From contig NZ_JAATOD010000001.1 of NCBI RefSeq assembly GCF_014229645.1, forward strand, positions 1,302,001 through 1,366,000: 64,000 nt of DNA, written 5' to 3'. Positions 48,728-59,107 of this stretch are shown here, one piece after another (within the stretch, counting starts at the first letter, position 1; each line of letters opens with the position of its first letter). Position numbers and translations under genes: made by a program. The notes below the pieces were generated by a model, which saw only the letters and a list, made by a program, of their open reading frames with translations, searched no databases and was not told the origin of the DNA. The stretch comes from Listeria swaminathanii. GTDB lineage: Bacteria > Bacillota > Bacilli > Lactobacillales > Listeriaceae.

Positions 48728-49558
48728 ATGAAGAAAATAACACCGAAAGCAATGTGCGCATGGATTCCAAAACGTGAAGACGAAACACACAAGGGTGACT
48801 ATGGGCGCGTTCTGATTGTCGCTGGAAATAAACAATTTGGCGGAGCTGCCATTATGGCTGCAGAAGCTTGCGTAAAAAGTGGTGCTGGTTTAACAACCGT
48901 TGCCTCTGATAGCGTCAACCGTCCCGCTCTCCAAACACGAATTCCTGAATGTATGTTTATTGATTATGAAAATATCACGAGCCTAAGTGAACAAATCAGC
49001 CAATTTGATACCATTTTAATCGGTCCTGGTCTTGGGTTAGATGCTTATGCGGAAGAAATTTTCCGATTGGTATTACAAAAATCAACCGAACGGCAGCAAG
49101 TCATTATTGACGGCGACGGCATTACTATTTATGCTAAGGGAGAAAATCCCCACCCTGCCGCCAAACTCACTTTTACACCACATGCAGGCGAATGGGCACG
49201 ACTAAAAGTGTTAGCGCCTGATGCAGAAACGCCAACAGATGTTGCGCTTGCAATTGATGCGACGATTGTACTTAAAGGGCATCGTACCAAAGTGTATTCC
49301 GGCGAATCTGCTTGGCAAAACATGTACGGTACGCCAGCAATGGCAACGGGTGGCATGGGCGACACGCTCGCTGGAACGATTTGCGGCTTAATGGCGCAAA
49401 CAGAAAAACCAATTACCGGCACGCTTGCTGCAGTCTTCCTTCACAGCTATATCGGCGAAATTTTAGCCAAAAAGCGCTATGTCGTGCTTCCAACTGAAAT
49501 TGCCGAAGAATTACCGACCTATTTGAAAATTTTTAGCGAAACAGACGAACATGCTTAA
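48728..49558 (+). CDS. nnrD: ADP/ATP-dependent NAD(P)H-hydrate dehydratase
   Basis: 276-aa ribokinase-like enzyme repairing hydrated NADH/NADPH (YjeF C-terminal domain alone, no epimerase domain). Motifs FTPHAGEWARL and GGMGDTLAG (phosphate loop and catalytic Asp). Start behind AAGGAGG. Monocistronic; shares a bidirectional terminator with the PAP2 gene. Confidence 0.93.
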   Translation: MKKITPKAMCAWIPKREDETHKGDYGRVLIVAGNKQFGGAAIMAAEACVKSGAGLTTVASDSVNRPALQTRIPECMFIDYENITSLSEQISQFDTILIGPGLGLDAYAEEIFRLVLQKSTERQQVIIDGDGITIYAKGENPHPAAKLTFTPHAGEWARLKVLAPDAETPTDVALAIDATIVLKGHRTKVYSGESAWQNMYGTPAMATGGMGDTLAGTICGLMAQTEKPITGTLAAVFLHSYIGEILAKKRYVVLPTEIAEELPTYLKIFSETDEHA

Positions 49559-49560
49559 TA

Positions 49561-49597
49561 AAAAAATCCTCCCTTTTTATGAAGAGAGGATTTTTTT
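49561..49597. terminator. Bidirectional terminator
   Basis: AAAAAATCCTC and GAGGATTTTTTT arms between nnrD and the convergent PAP2 gene. Confidence 0.9.
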
Positions 49598-50251
49598 CTA
49601 TGCTTTTTTAAATTTATTAGCCCATAAAGCTAGTTTTTTATTCCAAATAAAGTAACAACCGATGCCGCTGAAAAGTACCGCATTTCCAATTAAAAATCCA
49701 GCAACAACGTCACTTGGGAAATGAACGCCTAAGTAAACGCGAGAATACATTACAAAAACAACAATTCCTAATGCCAAAATGCCAATCGTATAGCGCAACC
49801 ATTTGTGGCTGACGTAAAGAATTAAAAAGAACGCGAGCATCCCATAAAAAACAGTGGAGCCAGTCGAATGTCCACTAGGGAAACTATATCCGCCTTGTTC
49901 GATTAATTTATACGTGGGTCTTGGACGCTGAACAATGTTTTTAATAATCGAAGGAATAAGTGCGCCTCCAATTAAAACAATACCGCCAAACCAAATCGCC
50001 GTGTCCACTTTTCGCATAACTACAAGCGCAATGATCACGACTACAGTTAAAATACAAATGGTAGCAACCCCGCCAATATCGGTTAAATAAGAAATCACGG
50101 TCGTTTTCGTATCCGTAATGCCTACACGAATAATACTATTCCAATAATCATCAAAACGTTGAATCCATTTTGCACCGGTCATAACGCCTGTCATAAAGAA
50201 AATAAATCCAAGGAGGGCGATACCGCTAATAATAAATGGTGTTTTTTTCAT
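49598..50251 (-). CDS. PAP2-family membrane phosphatase
   Basis: 217-aa, about six helices. Lipid-phosphatase signature: KNIVQRPRP, SFPSGHST, and SRVYLGVHFPSD. Candidate substrates are phosphatidic acid, phosphatidylglycerol phosphate or undecaprenyl pyrophosphate. Its position 9 nt after a MurJ-type flippase makes undecaprenyl pyrophosphate recycling attractive but unproven. Start with AGGAGG 6 nt upstream. Confidence 0.9.
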   Translation of the reverse strand: MKKTPFIISGIALLGFIFFMTGVMTGAKWIQRFDDYWNSIIRVGITDTKTTVISYLTDIGGVATICILTVVVIIALVVMRKVDTAIWFGGIVLIGGALIPSIIKNIVQRPRPTYKLIEQGGYSFPSGHSTGSTVFYGMLAFFLILYVSHKWLRYTIGILALGIVVFVMYSRVYLGVHFPSDVVAGFLIGNAVLFSGIGCYFIWNKKLALWANKFKKA

Positions 50252-50260
50252 ATAATCCTC

Positions 50261-51874
50261 CTAGCGAATTCTTAGTTTTTCACGTAATCTTGTTCCGCGT
50301 GGTCCGAATAATTTATCAGATAGATGAAGTTTAAATGCCATATAACCGTAGAAAATTGCTCCTACTCCACCACAAACAACAGTAAGCATTAATGCTGGAA
50401 TTTTCCGGTCTGGTGTAACAAAATTAGACATTACTACATAGAGTACAATGACTACAAGTCCCATTAAGGCTGTCATTGCAAAGAAGAGCACGGTTCGCCG
50501 CAAAATAACTTTGAAAGAGAAACGAACATATTTCTTAATAATAAGTAGCATGAAAATACACGATACAGCATAGCCAATCCCCGTTGCAATAATTGATCCT
50601 TTTGCTTCAAATAACATAATTAGCGGCATTTGCAGAACCGATTTCGCAAGCAAACCGAGTAATAAACCCAGTACCGTAAATCGTTGTTCATCAATCCCTT
50701 GTAAGACGGCGGCAGATACGCTAAATAGCGAGAATAAAATCGCAATTGGCGCAAATAATTGTAGCAAGGCTGTCCCATTATCACTTGGCGAAAAGAACAC
50801 CGTGAATAACGGTCTTGCTAACATCGCAATCCCAAAACAAGCTGGAATTGTTAAAAATAATAAAATTTGAAAAACGTCATTTAATTGGCGCTTCACTTGG
50901 GCATATTCTTTTCGTACATAAGCGCCGGTCACAAGTGGAACTAGCGCCATCGAGAACGCAATCGCGAGCGTCCCAGGAATCATAATCAATTTTTGTACAT
51001 CAAAGTTAATAATCGCCACGTAAGAATTCACTAATTCTGGCGTAATACCAATGTATTCTAATACCCGCCCTAACGTAAATTGGTCAATCAGCTGATAAAG
51101 CGAAGTTGCCGAACCAACAATAATAAAAGGAATTGCCGATAGAATAATATCTTTATAGAGTGTCGGAATAGATATTTTTACTGTTCCTCTGTCCTCTAAA
51201 AGCATTCGGTCAAGTCCGGGTTTTCGTTTGTAATAATACCATAGTAGTAAAATCAAACTGGCAAAAGCACCTACAAAAGCGGAAAATGTAGCGATACTAA
51301 TTGCTGTTACAACATTTCCATCAAGCATATACATCACAATAAATGTGCCAGCAAGCAAGAACATAATTCGAACAACTTGTTCTAAAACTTGTGATACAGC
51401 AGATGGCCCCATCGAATTATATCCTTGGAAAAATCCTCGAAGTAAACTCATGACTGGAATAATAAGTAAGGCAAAACTAACTGCACGAATAACCTGAATC
51501 CCGTCCGCTAAACTATACCCACCCTCGAGTTGTTGCATACGAGCAAGTGTCGGAGCAAGTCCATACATCGCTAGGAAACAGACAATACCGGAGAAAATCA
51601 TTAAATATACACCGGTTTTAAATAAACGTCGGCCTACCGCGTATTCTTCCATCGCATTATATTTTGCTATATATTTAGCAACAGCCAGCGGAATACCTGC
51701 AGTTGCAATGCTTAAGAATAATTGATACGGCACATAACCGAAATTGTACAGAAGCGCTGGTTCATCTCCTCCAATAATCGCATAAAACGGAATCACATAC
51801 AATATTCCGAGCACTTTAGAGATTAATGTCCCTAGCGTCAGAATAAATGTTCCTCTGAGCAGTTTTGAACCCAT
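50261..51874 (-). CDS. MurJ/YtgP-type polysaccharide flippase, copy 1
   Basis: 537-aa, 14-helix MOP-superfamily exporter. N-terminal LISKVLGILYVIPFYAIIGG and later SLLRGFFQGYNSMGPSAVSQV match the YtgP/SpoVB group; YtgP is the lipid II flippase of B. subtilis. Start with AAGGAAG about 8 nt upstream. Directly before the PAP2 gene and after the copy-2 terminator; TATAAT just upstream could provide its own promoter. Same length as copy 2. Confidence 0.9.
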   Translation of the reverse strand: MGSKLLRGTFILTLGTLISKVLGILYVIPFYAIIGGDEPALLYNFGYVPYQLFLSIATAGIPLAVAKYIAKYNAMEEYAVGRRLFKTGVYLMIFSGIVCFLAMYGLAPTLARMQQLEGGYSLADGIQVIRAVSFALLIIPVMSLLRGFFQGYNSMGPSAVSQVLEQVVRIMFLLAGTFIVMYMLDGNVVTAISIATFSAFVGAFASLILLLWYYYKRKPGLDRMLLEDRGTVKISIPTLYKDIILSAIPFIIVGSATSLYQLIDQFTLGRVLEYIGITPELVNSYVAIINFDVQKLIMIPGTLAIAFSMALVPLVTGAYVRKEYAQVKRQLNDVFQILLFLTIPACFGIAMLARPLFTVFFSPSDNGTALLQLFAPIAILFSLFSVSAAVLQGIDEQRFTVLGLLLGLLAKSVLQMPLIMLFEAKGSIIATGIGYAVSCIFMLLIIKKYVRFSFKVILRRTVLFFAMTALMGLVVIVLYVVMSNFVTPDRKIPALMLTVVCGGVGAIFYGYMAFKLHLSDKLFGPRGTRLREKLRIR

Positions 51875-51939
51875 CGTCTAACTTCCTTTACATTAAATTA
51901 TATATCCTTGTTTACTTTACCATTAACTCTTTTAAAAAA

Positions 51940-51975
51940 AAAGAACAAACCAAAATAAATATCGGCTTGTTCTTT
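51940..51975 (-). terminator. Terminator between the two flippase genes
   Basis: AAAGAACAA and TTGTTCTTT arms; a nine-A run on the plus strand gives minus-strand T. Confidence 0.85.
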
Positions 51976-51984
51976 ACAAAAAGT

Positions 51985-53598
51985 TTAAATCAAATGAAGT
52001 TTTTTACGAATTTTATACATCCGATCTCCAAGGATATATTTCAAGAGCCCTGCTTTTGCAGCTAAAAACGCATAAATATAAGCACCAAATCCAGCCGCAA
52101 TAAAAACAATCACTAAGGCCGTCAAGCGCGCATGCGGATTTAAAAATAAAGTTAACCCTTGATAAATGATCCAGACACTCATCAGCATCACTGCGCTAAT
52201 TCCTAAAATAAGCAAGAGTCGCCTCATAATATATTTAAAGGAGTAGTTCGCATATTTTTTAATAATCCAGATAGTGAATGTGACAGAAACAATATAGCCA
52301 AGTCCGGTTGCTAGTGCCCCTCCTTTTGCTCCAAGAAGTAAGATTAAAGGCATTTGCAACACTGATTTTGTCAGTAGGCCTAGTAGTAGACTTAGAACGG
52401 TGTAACGCTGCTCATCGATTCCTTGCAAAATCGCCGCCGTGACACTAAATAGCGAGAAGAAAATTGCAAATGGTGCAAAGAACTGGAGTAACATCGAGCC
52501 ATCCGCATTATAGCCATAGAAAATGGTGTATAGCGGATCAGCCAAAATCGCAATTCCAAGACACGCTGGCACAACTAAAAATAATAACACTTGAAACACA
52601 GCTGTTAAATGATGATGCACTTCCCGAAGCCGCCCTTTATGAAAAGAAGCTGCCACTAACGGCACAAGCGTCATAGAAAACGCTAAAGCCAGTGTCCCAG
52701 GAATCATAATAATTTTTTGGACAGAAAAGTTGAAAATAGAAAGCAAGTCTTCTGCCGTTTTTCCAGCCATGCCATCATATGTTAAAATTCGCGCAAATGT
52801 AAACAAATCAATTTGCTGATAAAGCGACATCGCCATCCCAACAATGATAAACGGTACGGCAGATATCGAAATTTCTTTTAATAAGTGGAAAGTCGAAACG
52901 CGTAACTTGTTGTCACTACCAGCAATCATTTTTTGAATGCCGGGCTTCCGTTTCCGGTAATACCAAATGAGGCAAATCAAACTGAAAAACGCTCCAACAA
53001 ACGCCGCGAAAGTCGCTAAACTCATTGCTGTTACAAGGCTTCCATTCAACACATGAAGCACAATATACGTACTTGCAAGTAAAAATATAATTCTCGCTAC
53101 TTGCTCAATTACTTGTGATACAGCAGAAGGTCCCATTGAATGAAACCCTTGGAAATAACCGCGAAGTAAACTCATAACCGGAATAATCAGCAAGGCGAAA
53201 CTCACTGCTCGAATAACCGATGTAATATCTTCAATACTTGTTCCACCACTGACTTCTTGCATTCCAGCTAAGATCGGTGCAAAAATGTACATCACTAAAA
53301 AGCTGACAATCCCTGTAAATAGCATTAAATACGTACTTGATTTATATAACCTTTGACTCAATGCATATTCATTTAACGAATTATATTTCGAAATATATTT
53401 GGCAACTGCTAATGGAACTCCAGCTGTCGCGATATTTAAGAAAATTTGGTACGGAACATAGCCATATTGATAGAGAATTGTCGCCTGTTCCCCGCCCGCA
53501 ATCCAGTAAAATGGAATGACATATAAAATCCCTAAAATTTTTGACAGCAAAGTTCCTGCTGTTAGTACAGCGGTCCCGCGCATTAATTTTGAACTCAT
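51985..53598 (-). CDS. MurJ/YtgP-type polysaccharide flippase, copy 2
   Basis: 537 aa, a full-length paralogue of the downstream gene: 42 of the first 60 residues are identical in a gapless comparison by eye. Same 14-helix layout and SLLRGYFQGFHSMGPSAVSQV motif. Start with GAGGTAA about 8 nt upstream. Follows the small membrane protein gene by 73 nt. Whether both copies flip lipid II is unknown. Confidence 0.9.
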   Translation of the reverse strand: MSSKLMRGTAVLTAGTLLSKILGILYVIPFYWIAGGEQATILYQYGYVPYQIFLNIATAGVPLAVAKYISKYNSLNEYALSQRLYKSSTYLMLFTGIVSFLVMYIFAPILAGMQEVSGGTSIEDITSVIRAVSFALLIIPVMSLLRGYFQGFHSMGPSAVSQVIEQVARIIFLLASTYIVLHVLNGSLVTAMSLATFAAFVGAFFSLICLIWYYRKRKPGIQKMIAGSDNKLRVSTFHLLKEISISAVPFIIVGMAMSLYQQIDLFTFARILTYDGMAGKTAEDLLSIFNFSVQKIIMIPGTLALAFSMTLVPLVAASFHKGRLREVHHHLTAVFQVLLFLVVPACLGIAILADPLYTIFYGYNADGSMLLQFFAPFAIFFSLFSVTAAILQGIDEQRYTVLSLLLGLLTKSVLQMPLILLLGAKGGALATGLGYIVSVTFTIWIIKKYANYSFKYIMRRLLLILGISAVMLMSVWIIYQGLTLFLNPHARLTALVIVFIAAGFGAYIYAFLAAKAGLLKYILGDRMYKIRKKLHLI

Positions 53599-53671
53599 AA
53601 TTTCTGTTACCTCAATTGATTTTTTCTTTGTAAGTCTGTCTGAATATCTGTTATGTAAAAATCATGCTCCC

Positions 53672-54109
53672 TTACTTCATGCGTCTAAGATTTAAAATAC
53701 AAATGACACTTAAAGCAAGTAGTACGGCCGGTAAAATGAGCGATAAAAAGTTCACACCACTATTAATCATTGATAAAACAACACCAAGAACAGTAAACGC
53801 AGCATATAAGTAATACACAATCGGTGAAATGATAATGCCTTTTCTCAGCTTGTTAAAAGAAAGAAATAGAATAATGGTAAATGCGATACAAAGTACCGCC
53901 ATAATTGTTGTCGTCATAATAAGATTTTGAACAACAGCAGTTACACTTGCATTAGCAAGTACTTCCTTTTTTTGTTGTATCGCTAAAAGGGATACAATTG
54001 AAAACGAACTTAATACGGTTTGAATAGTCGAAACTATCGCTATTCCTAGTGTGATATTCTTTGTGTTATTGAGCATTCTAGCATGCTCTGGTTTAACTTC
54101 AACAGACAT
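53672..54109 (-). CDS. Small four-helix membrane protein
   Basis: 145 aa with four hydrophobic segments (about 20-42, 58-84, 94-114, 117-138). Not recognised, no motif. Start at ATG 54109 with AGGAG 8 nt upstream; that AGGAG lies in the 3' arm of a long inverted repeat (54111-54173). Located between trpA and the flippase pair, same strand. Confidence 0.75.
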   Translation of the reverse strand: MSVEVKPEHARMLNNTKNITLGIAIVSTIQTVLSSFSIVSLLAIQQKKEVLANASVTAVVQNLIMTTTIMAVLCIAFTIILFLSFNKLRKGIIISPIVYYLYAAFTVLGVVLSMINSGVNFLSLILPAVLLALSVICILNLRRMK

Positions 54110-54110
54110 C

Positions 54111-54173
54111 CTTACAACTCCTCTTTAACATTCTATACACCAGACTTTACCATATTTAAAGAGAAATTGTAAG
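54111..54173 (-). repeat. 18-bp RNA hairpin covering the RBS of the 145-aa protein gene
   Basis: Minus-strand arms 54173-54156 and 54128-54111 can pair as 18 continuous base pairs in RNA (two G-U), loop 27 nt. No T-run follows. The 3' arm contains the AGGAG of the downstream gene. Begins 6 nt after the trpA stop. Confidence 0.7.
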
Positions 54174-54179
54174 TAGTAA

Positions 54180-54953
54180 TTAGTTTTCGATTCGAACTTC
54201 TGCAGCCTTTTGCAAAAATGCGCCTAGTTCAGCGGATTTCTCTTCGTGCAACATTTGCACAACTTTACTTCCGATAATCACACCATCACAGACATGCGCA
54301 AATTTTTCTACATGTTCGATGGAGGAAACCCCAAACCCCGCAAGAACTGGAACAGGACTAATGCTTTTTAAATAAGCTAAATGGCTATCAATATGCGTGT
54401 CAAATTCAGTCCGTACGCCAGTTGTCCCGTTGACCGTCACCGCATAAATAAATCCTTCAGCTTGTTTCGCAATTTCTTCTAGACGCTCTTTCGGACTAGT
54501 CAATGAAACGAGCGGGATAAGCGCGATATCTGTTCCTTCGAGTTCCGGTGTAATGAGCGTTTGATGTTCATAAGGCAAATCTGGAATAATAAGCCCTTTT
54601 ACCGGCGTTTTTTGCAGCAACTCAACAAATTTTGGAATACCTAGATGGAAAATCGGATTGATATAGCTCATGATAATGAGCGGAATTTGCACTTTACTAG
54701 CTTGTAATTTCGTTAAAATGGCTTCTAAACTGACATGCTCTTTTAAGGCGCGCAAACCAGCAAGTTGAATAATCGGCCCATCAGCAACTGGATCTGAAAA
54801 AGGAATCCCAATCTCAATTGCGCTCACGCCTGATTTTTCTAAGAATAATAACTGTTCTTCCAACGCGTCTAAACCGCCGTCCCCTCCCATAATATAGGTA
54901 ACTACAGCCGCATGCTCTTTATTCGCTAGCTTTCTTGTTAAGGTTTTAGTCAT
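54180..54953 (-). CDS. trpA: Tryptophan synthase alpha chain
   Basis: 257-aa TIM barrel cleaving indole-glycerol phosphate. Catalytic Glu47 and Asp58 in [15 protein letters not shown]. Start overlaps the trpB end by 8 nt, behind GGAGGG. Last gene of the trp operon. Confidence 0.96.
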   Translation of the reverse strand: MTKTLTRKLANKEHAAVVTYIMGGDGGLDALEEQLLFLEKSGVSAIEIGIPFSDPVADGPIIQLAGLRALKEHVSLEAILTKLQASKVQIPLIIMSYINPIFHLGIPKFVELLQKTPVKGLIIPDLPYEHQTLITPELEGTDIALIPLVSLTSPKERLEEIAKQAEGFIYAVTVNGTTGVRTEFDTHIDSHLAYLKSISPVPVLAGFGVSSIEHVEKFAHVCDGVIIGSKVVQMLHEEKSAELGAFLQKAAEVRIEN

Positions 54954-56148
54954 TTGCTTGTCCCTCCAAACGTTCTTTTAGTTGGTTAACGTCTTTGTCT
55001 CCGCGACCGGATAAACAAACAACCATACTTTCCTCTGGGCGCATTTTGCTTGCCAATTTGACGGCATAACTAATAGCGTGCGAACTTTCGAGTGCCGGAA
55101 TAATCCCCTCTGTACGGCATAACAATTGAAATGCTTCGACTGCCTCGTCATCCGTAACAGAATGATACTCCGCACGACCTAAATCACGGAAAAAGCTGTG
55201 TTCAGGACCGATGCCCGGGTAATCCAATCCAGCTGAAATCGAGAATGCCTCGAGAATTTGACCATTTTCATCTTGTAAAACATCCATCATCGCCCCATGC
55301 AAAATACCAATTTCACCTTTGGAAATAGTCGCTGCATGAAATTCTGTTTCGAGACCGTGTCCTGCTGCTTCGACACCATGCATTTGAACGGAAGCATCAT
55401 CGACAAATGGATAAAATAAGCCCATCGCATTACTACCGCCACCAACACAAGCCACGATTGCTTCTGGAAGCTTGCCTTCTTTTTCCAAATGTTGCTTCCG
55501 TGCTTCAATCCCGATTACGCTTTGGTAATCACGCACAATTTCTGGAAACGGGTGTGGTCCAAGAACAGATCCCATAATATAATGCGTATCTTCTACATTC
55601 GCCACCCAGAATCGCAGCGCTTCATTAACCGCATCTTTCAGTGTCCGGCTACCAGCTTTCACGCTCACCACTTTTGCACCAAGTAGCTCCATTCTAAACA
55701 CATTGAGCGATTGACGTTTGACGTCTTCCTCCCCCATAAAAATCGTACATTCCATATTAAAAAGTGCTGCTACTGTTGCAGTTGCCACACCATGTTGCCC
55801 AGCGCCTGTTTCAGCTACAACTTTTTGCTTGCCCATTTGGCGAGCGAGTAATGCTTGACCAATCGTATTATTGATTTTATGCGCGCCAGTATGATTCAAA
55901 TCTTCCCGTTTTAAATAAATTTTCGCCCCGCCAGCATGTGCAGTGAGTTGTTCTGCAAAATAAAGCGGCGTTTCCCGACCAACATATTCCTTTAAATAGT
56001 AGTTTAATTCTTGTTGGAAAGCTGGATCTGTTTTGGATGCTCGGTAAGCTTCATCTAATTCTTTCACTGCTTTCATTAAAGTTTCTGGCACAAATCTGCC
56101 ACCAAATTTCCCGTAAAAGCCATTTTCGTCAGGTGCTTGATATGTCAT
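54946..56148 (-). CDS. trpB: Tryptophan synthase beta chain
   Basis: 400-aa PLP enzyme condensing indole with serine. PLP Lys91 in HTGAHKINN; phosphate loop [18 protein letters not shown]. Stop of trpF and start of trpB share a base (TAATG), so coupled. Confidence 0.97.
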   Translation of the reverse strand: MTYQAPDENGFYGKFGGRFVPETLMKAVKELDEAYRASKTDPAFQQELNYYLKEYVGRETPLYFAEQLTAHAGGAKIYLKREDLNHTGAHKINNTIGQALLARQMGKQKVVAETGAGQHGVATATVAALFNMECTIFMGEEDVKRQSLNVFRMELLGAKVVSVKAGSRTLKDAVNEALRFWVANVEDTHYIMGSVLGPHPFPEIVRDYQSVIGIEARKQHLEKEGKLPEAIVACVGGGSNAMGLFYPFVDDASVQMHGVEAAGHGLETEFHAATISKGEIGILHGAMMDVLQDENGQILEAFSISAGLDYPGIGPEHSFFRDLGRAEYHSVTDDEAVEAFQLLCRTEGIIPALESSHAISYAVKLASKMRPEESMVVCLSGRGDKDVNQLKERLEGQAND

Positions 56149-56759
56149 TATTTCTCCACTCCTTTTGCTGTTTTAATGAAGGTTTTAATTTTTTCTGGAT
56201 CTTTTTCGCCGTTTGTTTCGACGCCAGAGGAAATATCTACTGCATATGGTTCAAAGCGTTTAATGGCTTCTTGAACATTTTCAGCATTTAGTCCACCAGC
56301 AATTATCAATTTATTTTTCAGCAGTTTATCGCGATCTATTTTGTCCCAATCAAAAGTTTTTCCGCTGCCACCTTCGTATTCTTCTGCCGGGGCGTCGAGT
56401 AAAACAGCGGCATTTGGATAATCATTTATAGTATCCGGAAGTTTGCCGTCTTTAATCGGGAAAGCTTTAATTACTTCGGCATCTGTACGGTTTGCTTGTT
56501 CGGCCGGTTCTTGGCCGTGAAGTTGAACGACGTCTAATGGAACGCCTTTGATTGCTGCTGTTAACTCGTCTTCAGTTGGATTAACGAAAACTCCCACTTT
56601 TTTTACATTCGCTGGAATATTTTTGGCTAGTTCATGCGCTTGTTCAATCGTTACTTGGCGTCTGCTTTTCGCAAAAACAAATCCAATCATATCCGCGCCA
56701 TTTTCGACTGCTGCCTTTACATCCACCGCTTTTTTCAAGCCACAAATTTTCACTTTCAT
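56148..56759 (-). CDS. trpF: Phosphoribosylanthranilate isomerase
   Basis: 203-aa TIM barrel; general base Cys6 in KICGLK and Asp in AVDISSGVE near the C-terminus. Overlaps trpC by 4 nt. Confidence 0.96.
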   Translation of the reverse strand: MKVKICGLKKAVDVKAAVENGADMIGFVFAKSRRQVTIEQAHELAKNIPANVKKVGVFVNPTEDELTAAIKGVPLDVVQLHGQEPAEQANRTDAEVIKAFPIKDGKLPDTINDYPNAAVLLDAPAEEYEGGSGKTFDWDKIDRDKLLKNKLIIAGGLNAENVQEAIKRFEPYAVDISSGVETNGEKDPEKIKTFIKTAKGVEK

Positions 56760-57514
56760 CGTTTCACCTTCAAACTTTTTGCTGCTACTTCCGGAGTTTC
56801 TTCTCGCATAAGCGCCTCTCCGACAAGGACTGCATTATATTTTTGACTAACTCGAGCAACATCTTCTGCCGTTCTAAATCCGGATTCACTAATAAAACAA
56901 GCATCCGTGAAAAAATCACCGGCAAGCGTCTCACTTACCGCAATATCGACCTCAAATGTGTGCAAATTGCGATTGTTGACACCGATTAATTTAGCACCAA
57001 GTTTTTGCGCAATTGCTAATTCTGCCTGGTCATGCACTTCTACTAACACTTCCAAATCAAGTGCAACCGCCTGTTCAAAAAGGGTTTCCAGCTCCTCTTC
57101 CGTAAGCGCCGAAATAATCAATAACACAACAGTCGCTCCCGCATTCCGAGCACGAATCAATTGTTTTTCGCTAATAATAAAGTCTTTACAAAGTACTGGA
57201 ATTTCCACATTTCGCGCCACTTCTCGCAAATCTTCAATCGAACCTTTGAAAAAAACCGGGTCAGTCAAAACGGAAATCATTCCCGCACCAGCCGCTTGAT
57301 ACGATTTTGCTTGAGCAACCGGATCCACTCCCATATTAATTTCACCTTTTGATGGCGAAGCACGCTTTACTTCGGCAATTAATTGCATCGCGGTCGTATT
57401 TGCTTTTAAAAATTCATAAAACGAATAAGTTTTCCGTTTTTCGCCTATTTTCTCTCGTGGCATCGCGGCAACTTCGACTGCTTTTTGAGCTAAAATCTCT
57501 TCTAAAAATGTCAT
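56756..57514 (-). CDS. trpC: Indole-3-glycerol phosphate synthase
   Basis: 252-aa TIM barrel closing the indole ring. [10 protein letters not shown] near residue 48 and ISESGF near residue 210. Monofunctional, separate from trpF. Overlaps trpD by 4 nt. Confidence 0.96.
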   Translation of the reverse strand: MTFLEEILAQKAVEVAAMPREKIGEKRKTYSFYEFLKANTTAMQLIAEVKRASPSKGEINMGVDPVAQAKSYQAAGAGMISVLTDPVFFKGSIEDLREVARNVEIPVLCKDFIISEKQLIRARNAGATVVLLIISALTEEELETLFEQAVALDLEVLVEVHDQAELAIAQKLGAKLIGVNNRNLHTFEVDIAVSETLAGDFFTDACFISESGFRTAEDVARVSQKYNAVLVGEALMREETPEVAAKSLKVKR

Positions 57515-58530
57515 TTCGCTAGCACCTCTTTTTGATAAGTAATTAAATCTGCCAATTTTTGTTTGGCTAAACCACTTCTAACTATATCTCTTGCTACATC
57601 TACGCCTTCTTTCACCGTCGCCACTTTGCCATTTGCGAATAAACCAAATCCGGCATTTAATAGCACCGTGTCGAGGTAAGCTCCAGGTTCACCGTCAAGT
57701 ACACTACGAAGGATTTCTGCATTTTCTTTGGCATCCCCGCCTTTAATCGCTTCGAGCGGATAACTCGCCAGACCAACTTCTTCTGGACGCAGTGTGTATA
57801 ATCGAACTTCTCCGTTTTCATATAAAGCGTAATGATTTTCACCAGCTAAAGAAGCTTCATCCATAAAACCAGCGCCATTTAAAACGACCGCCCGTTTCCG
57901 CCCTAGTTGTCCTAGCACTTGCGCTGTTTGCTCAAGTAAATCACGACGATAAATACCCATTAATTGTGTTTCTAAATGAACCGGATTCGTTAACGGCCCA
58001 ATTAAATTAAAAATTGTTGGCGTTCCAAGCTCTTTTCGCACATCCATAACATACTTCATATTCGGATGAACATGTGGCGCGAACAAAAAGGCAATCCCGA
58101 CATTTTCAAGTAAATACGTCATGTCTTCCGGACGCATATTAATATCAATTCCTAATTCCTGACAAACATCTGCACTCCCAGACCGACTAGAAATGCTTCG
58201 GTTTCCATGTTTCGCAACTGGTATCCCCGCAGCCGCAAGAACAAAGGCAGAAGTGGTACTTATATTGAAACTATTAGATTTATCTCCACCTGTACCGCAG
58301 TTATCCATCGCCGTTCCAGCTGGAAAATCAACTTGGATAGCAACTTGTTGCATTGCCTCTGCTATTCCCGCCATTTCCTCCGCTGTTTCCCCTTTGACTT
58401 TCAGCGCCATTAAAAAGGCAGCAATTTTCGTTTTCGATAGTCGCCCCTCAAAAATTTCTGTGGCAACGCTATTCATTTCCGCTTTAGATAAATTTTCTTG
58501 ATCATATACTTTTTGTAGTAAGATTTCCAT
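57511..58530 (-). CDS. trpD: Anthranilate phosphoribosyltransferase
   Basis: 339-aa enzyme; PRPP-binding [14 protein letters not shown] and [12 protein letters not shown]. Start has AAAGGGTG 7 nt upstream, inside trpG, with a 29-nt overlap of the two reading frames. Confidence 0.96.
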   Translation of the reverse strand: MEILLQKVYDQENLSKAEMNSVATEIFEGRLSKTKIAAFLMALKVKGETAEEMAGIAEAMQQVAIQVDFPAGTAMDNCGTGGDKSNSFNISTTSAFVLAAAGIPVAKHGNRSISSRSGSADVCQELGIDINMRPEDMTYLLENVGIAFLFAPHVHPNMKYVMDVRKELGTPTIFNLIGPLTNPVHLETQLMGIYRRDLLEQTAQVLGQLGRKRAVVLNGAGFMDEASLAGENHYALYENGEVRLYTLRPEEVGLASYPLEAIKGGDAKENAEILRSVLDGEPGAYLDTVLLNAGFGLFANGKVATVKEGVDVARDIVRSGLAKQKLADLITYQKEVLAK

Positions 58531-59107
58531 TTTCCCGCACCCTTTCCACGATTGTAATAAAATTTTCCATCATTTGTTTTCCATCAATCGTACCAATTGA
58601 TTCTGGATGAAATTGCAAACCGTAAACCGGATAATTTTTCACTTTCATCGCCATCACTTCCGCATCATCTGTCGCCACCGCCAAAACTTCTAAAATATCT
58701 GGCAACGTGTTTTTATCTACTATTAAAGAATGGTAGCGCATCACCGGAACCTCTTCTGGCAAATTAGCAAAGATAGCTCCGCCGGTTTGTCGCATTGTTG
58801 AAACTTTACCGTGACGAATTTTCGCCGCTCGCTTCACTTCCCCGCCAAACACTTCTCCAATGGCTTGATGCCCTAAACAAATCCCTAACAACGGTTTTTC
58901 TTTCGCAAATTTCGCAACCACTTCTTCTAAAAGTCCAGCCTCACTTGGTTTCCCCGGTCCCGGCGAAAGTACAATTCCATCCGCCAAATCCGCAACTGCC
59001 ATTAAATCAGCCGCATCATTTCGCTTTACCACAACTTCACTAAATTCTGCCAAATATTGCTCCAAGTTAAACGTAAAAGAATCATAGTTATCAATTAATA
59101 AAATCAT
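58502..59107 (-). CDS. trpG: Anthranilate synthase glutaminase subunit
   Basis: 201-aa class I amidotransferase supplying ammonia to TrpE. Nucleophile Cys77 in LLGICLGHQ and His/Glu in LQFHPESIG. Encoded inside the trp operon, unlike B. subtilis where it sits with folate genes. Start overlaps the trpE stop (ATGA) behind GGAGGTGGG. Confidence 0.95.
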   Translation of the reverse strand: MILLIDNYDSFTFNLEQYLAEFSEVVVKRNDAADLMAVADLADGIVLSPGPGKPSEAGLLEEVVAKFAKEKPLLGICLGHQAIGEVFGGEVKRAAKIRHGKVSTMRQTGGAIFANLPEEVPVMRYHSLIVDKNTLPDILEVLAVATDDAEVMAMKVKNYPVYGLQFHPESIGTIDGKQMMENFITIVERVRENGNLTTKSI

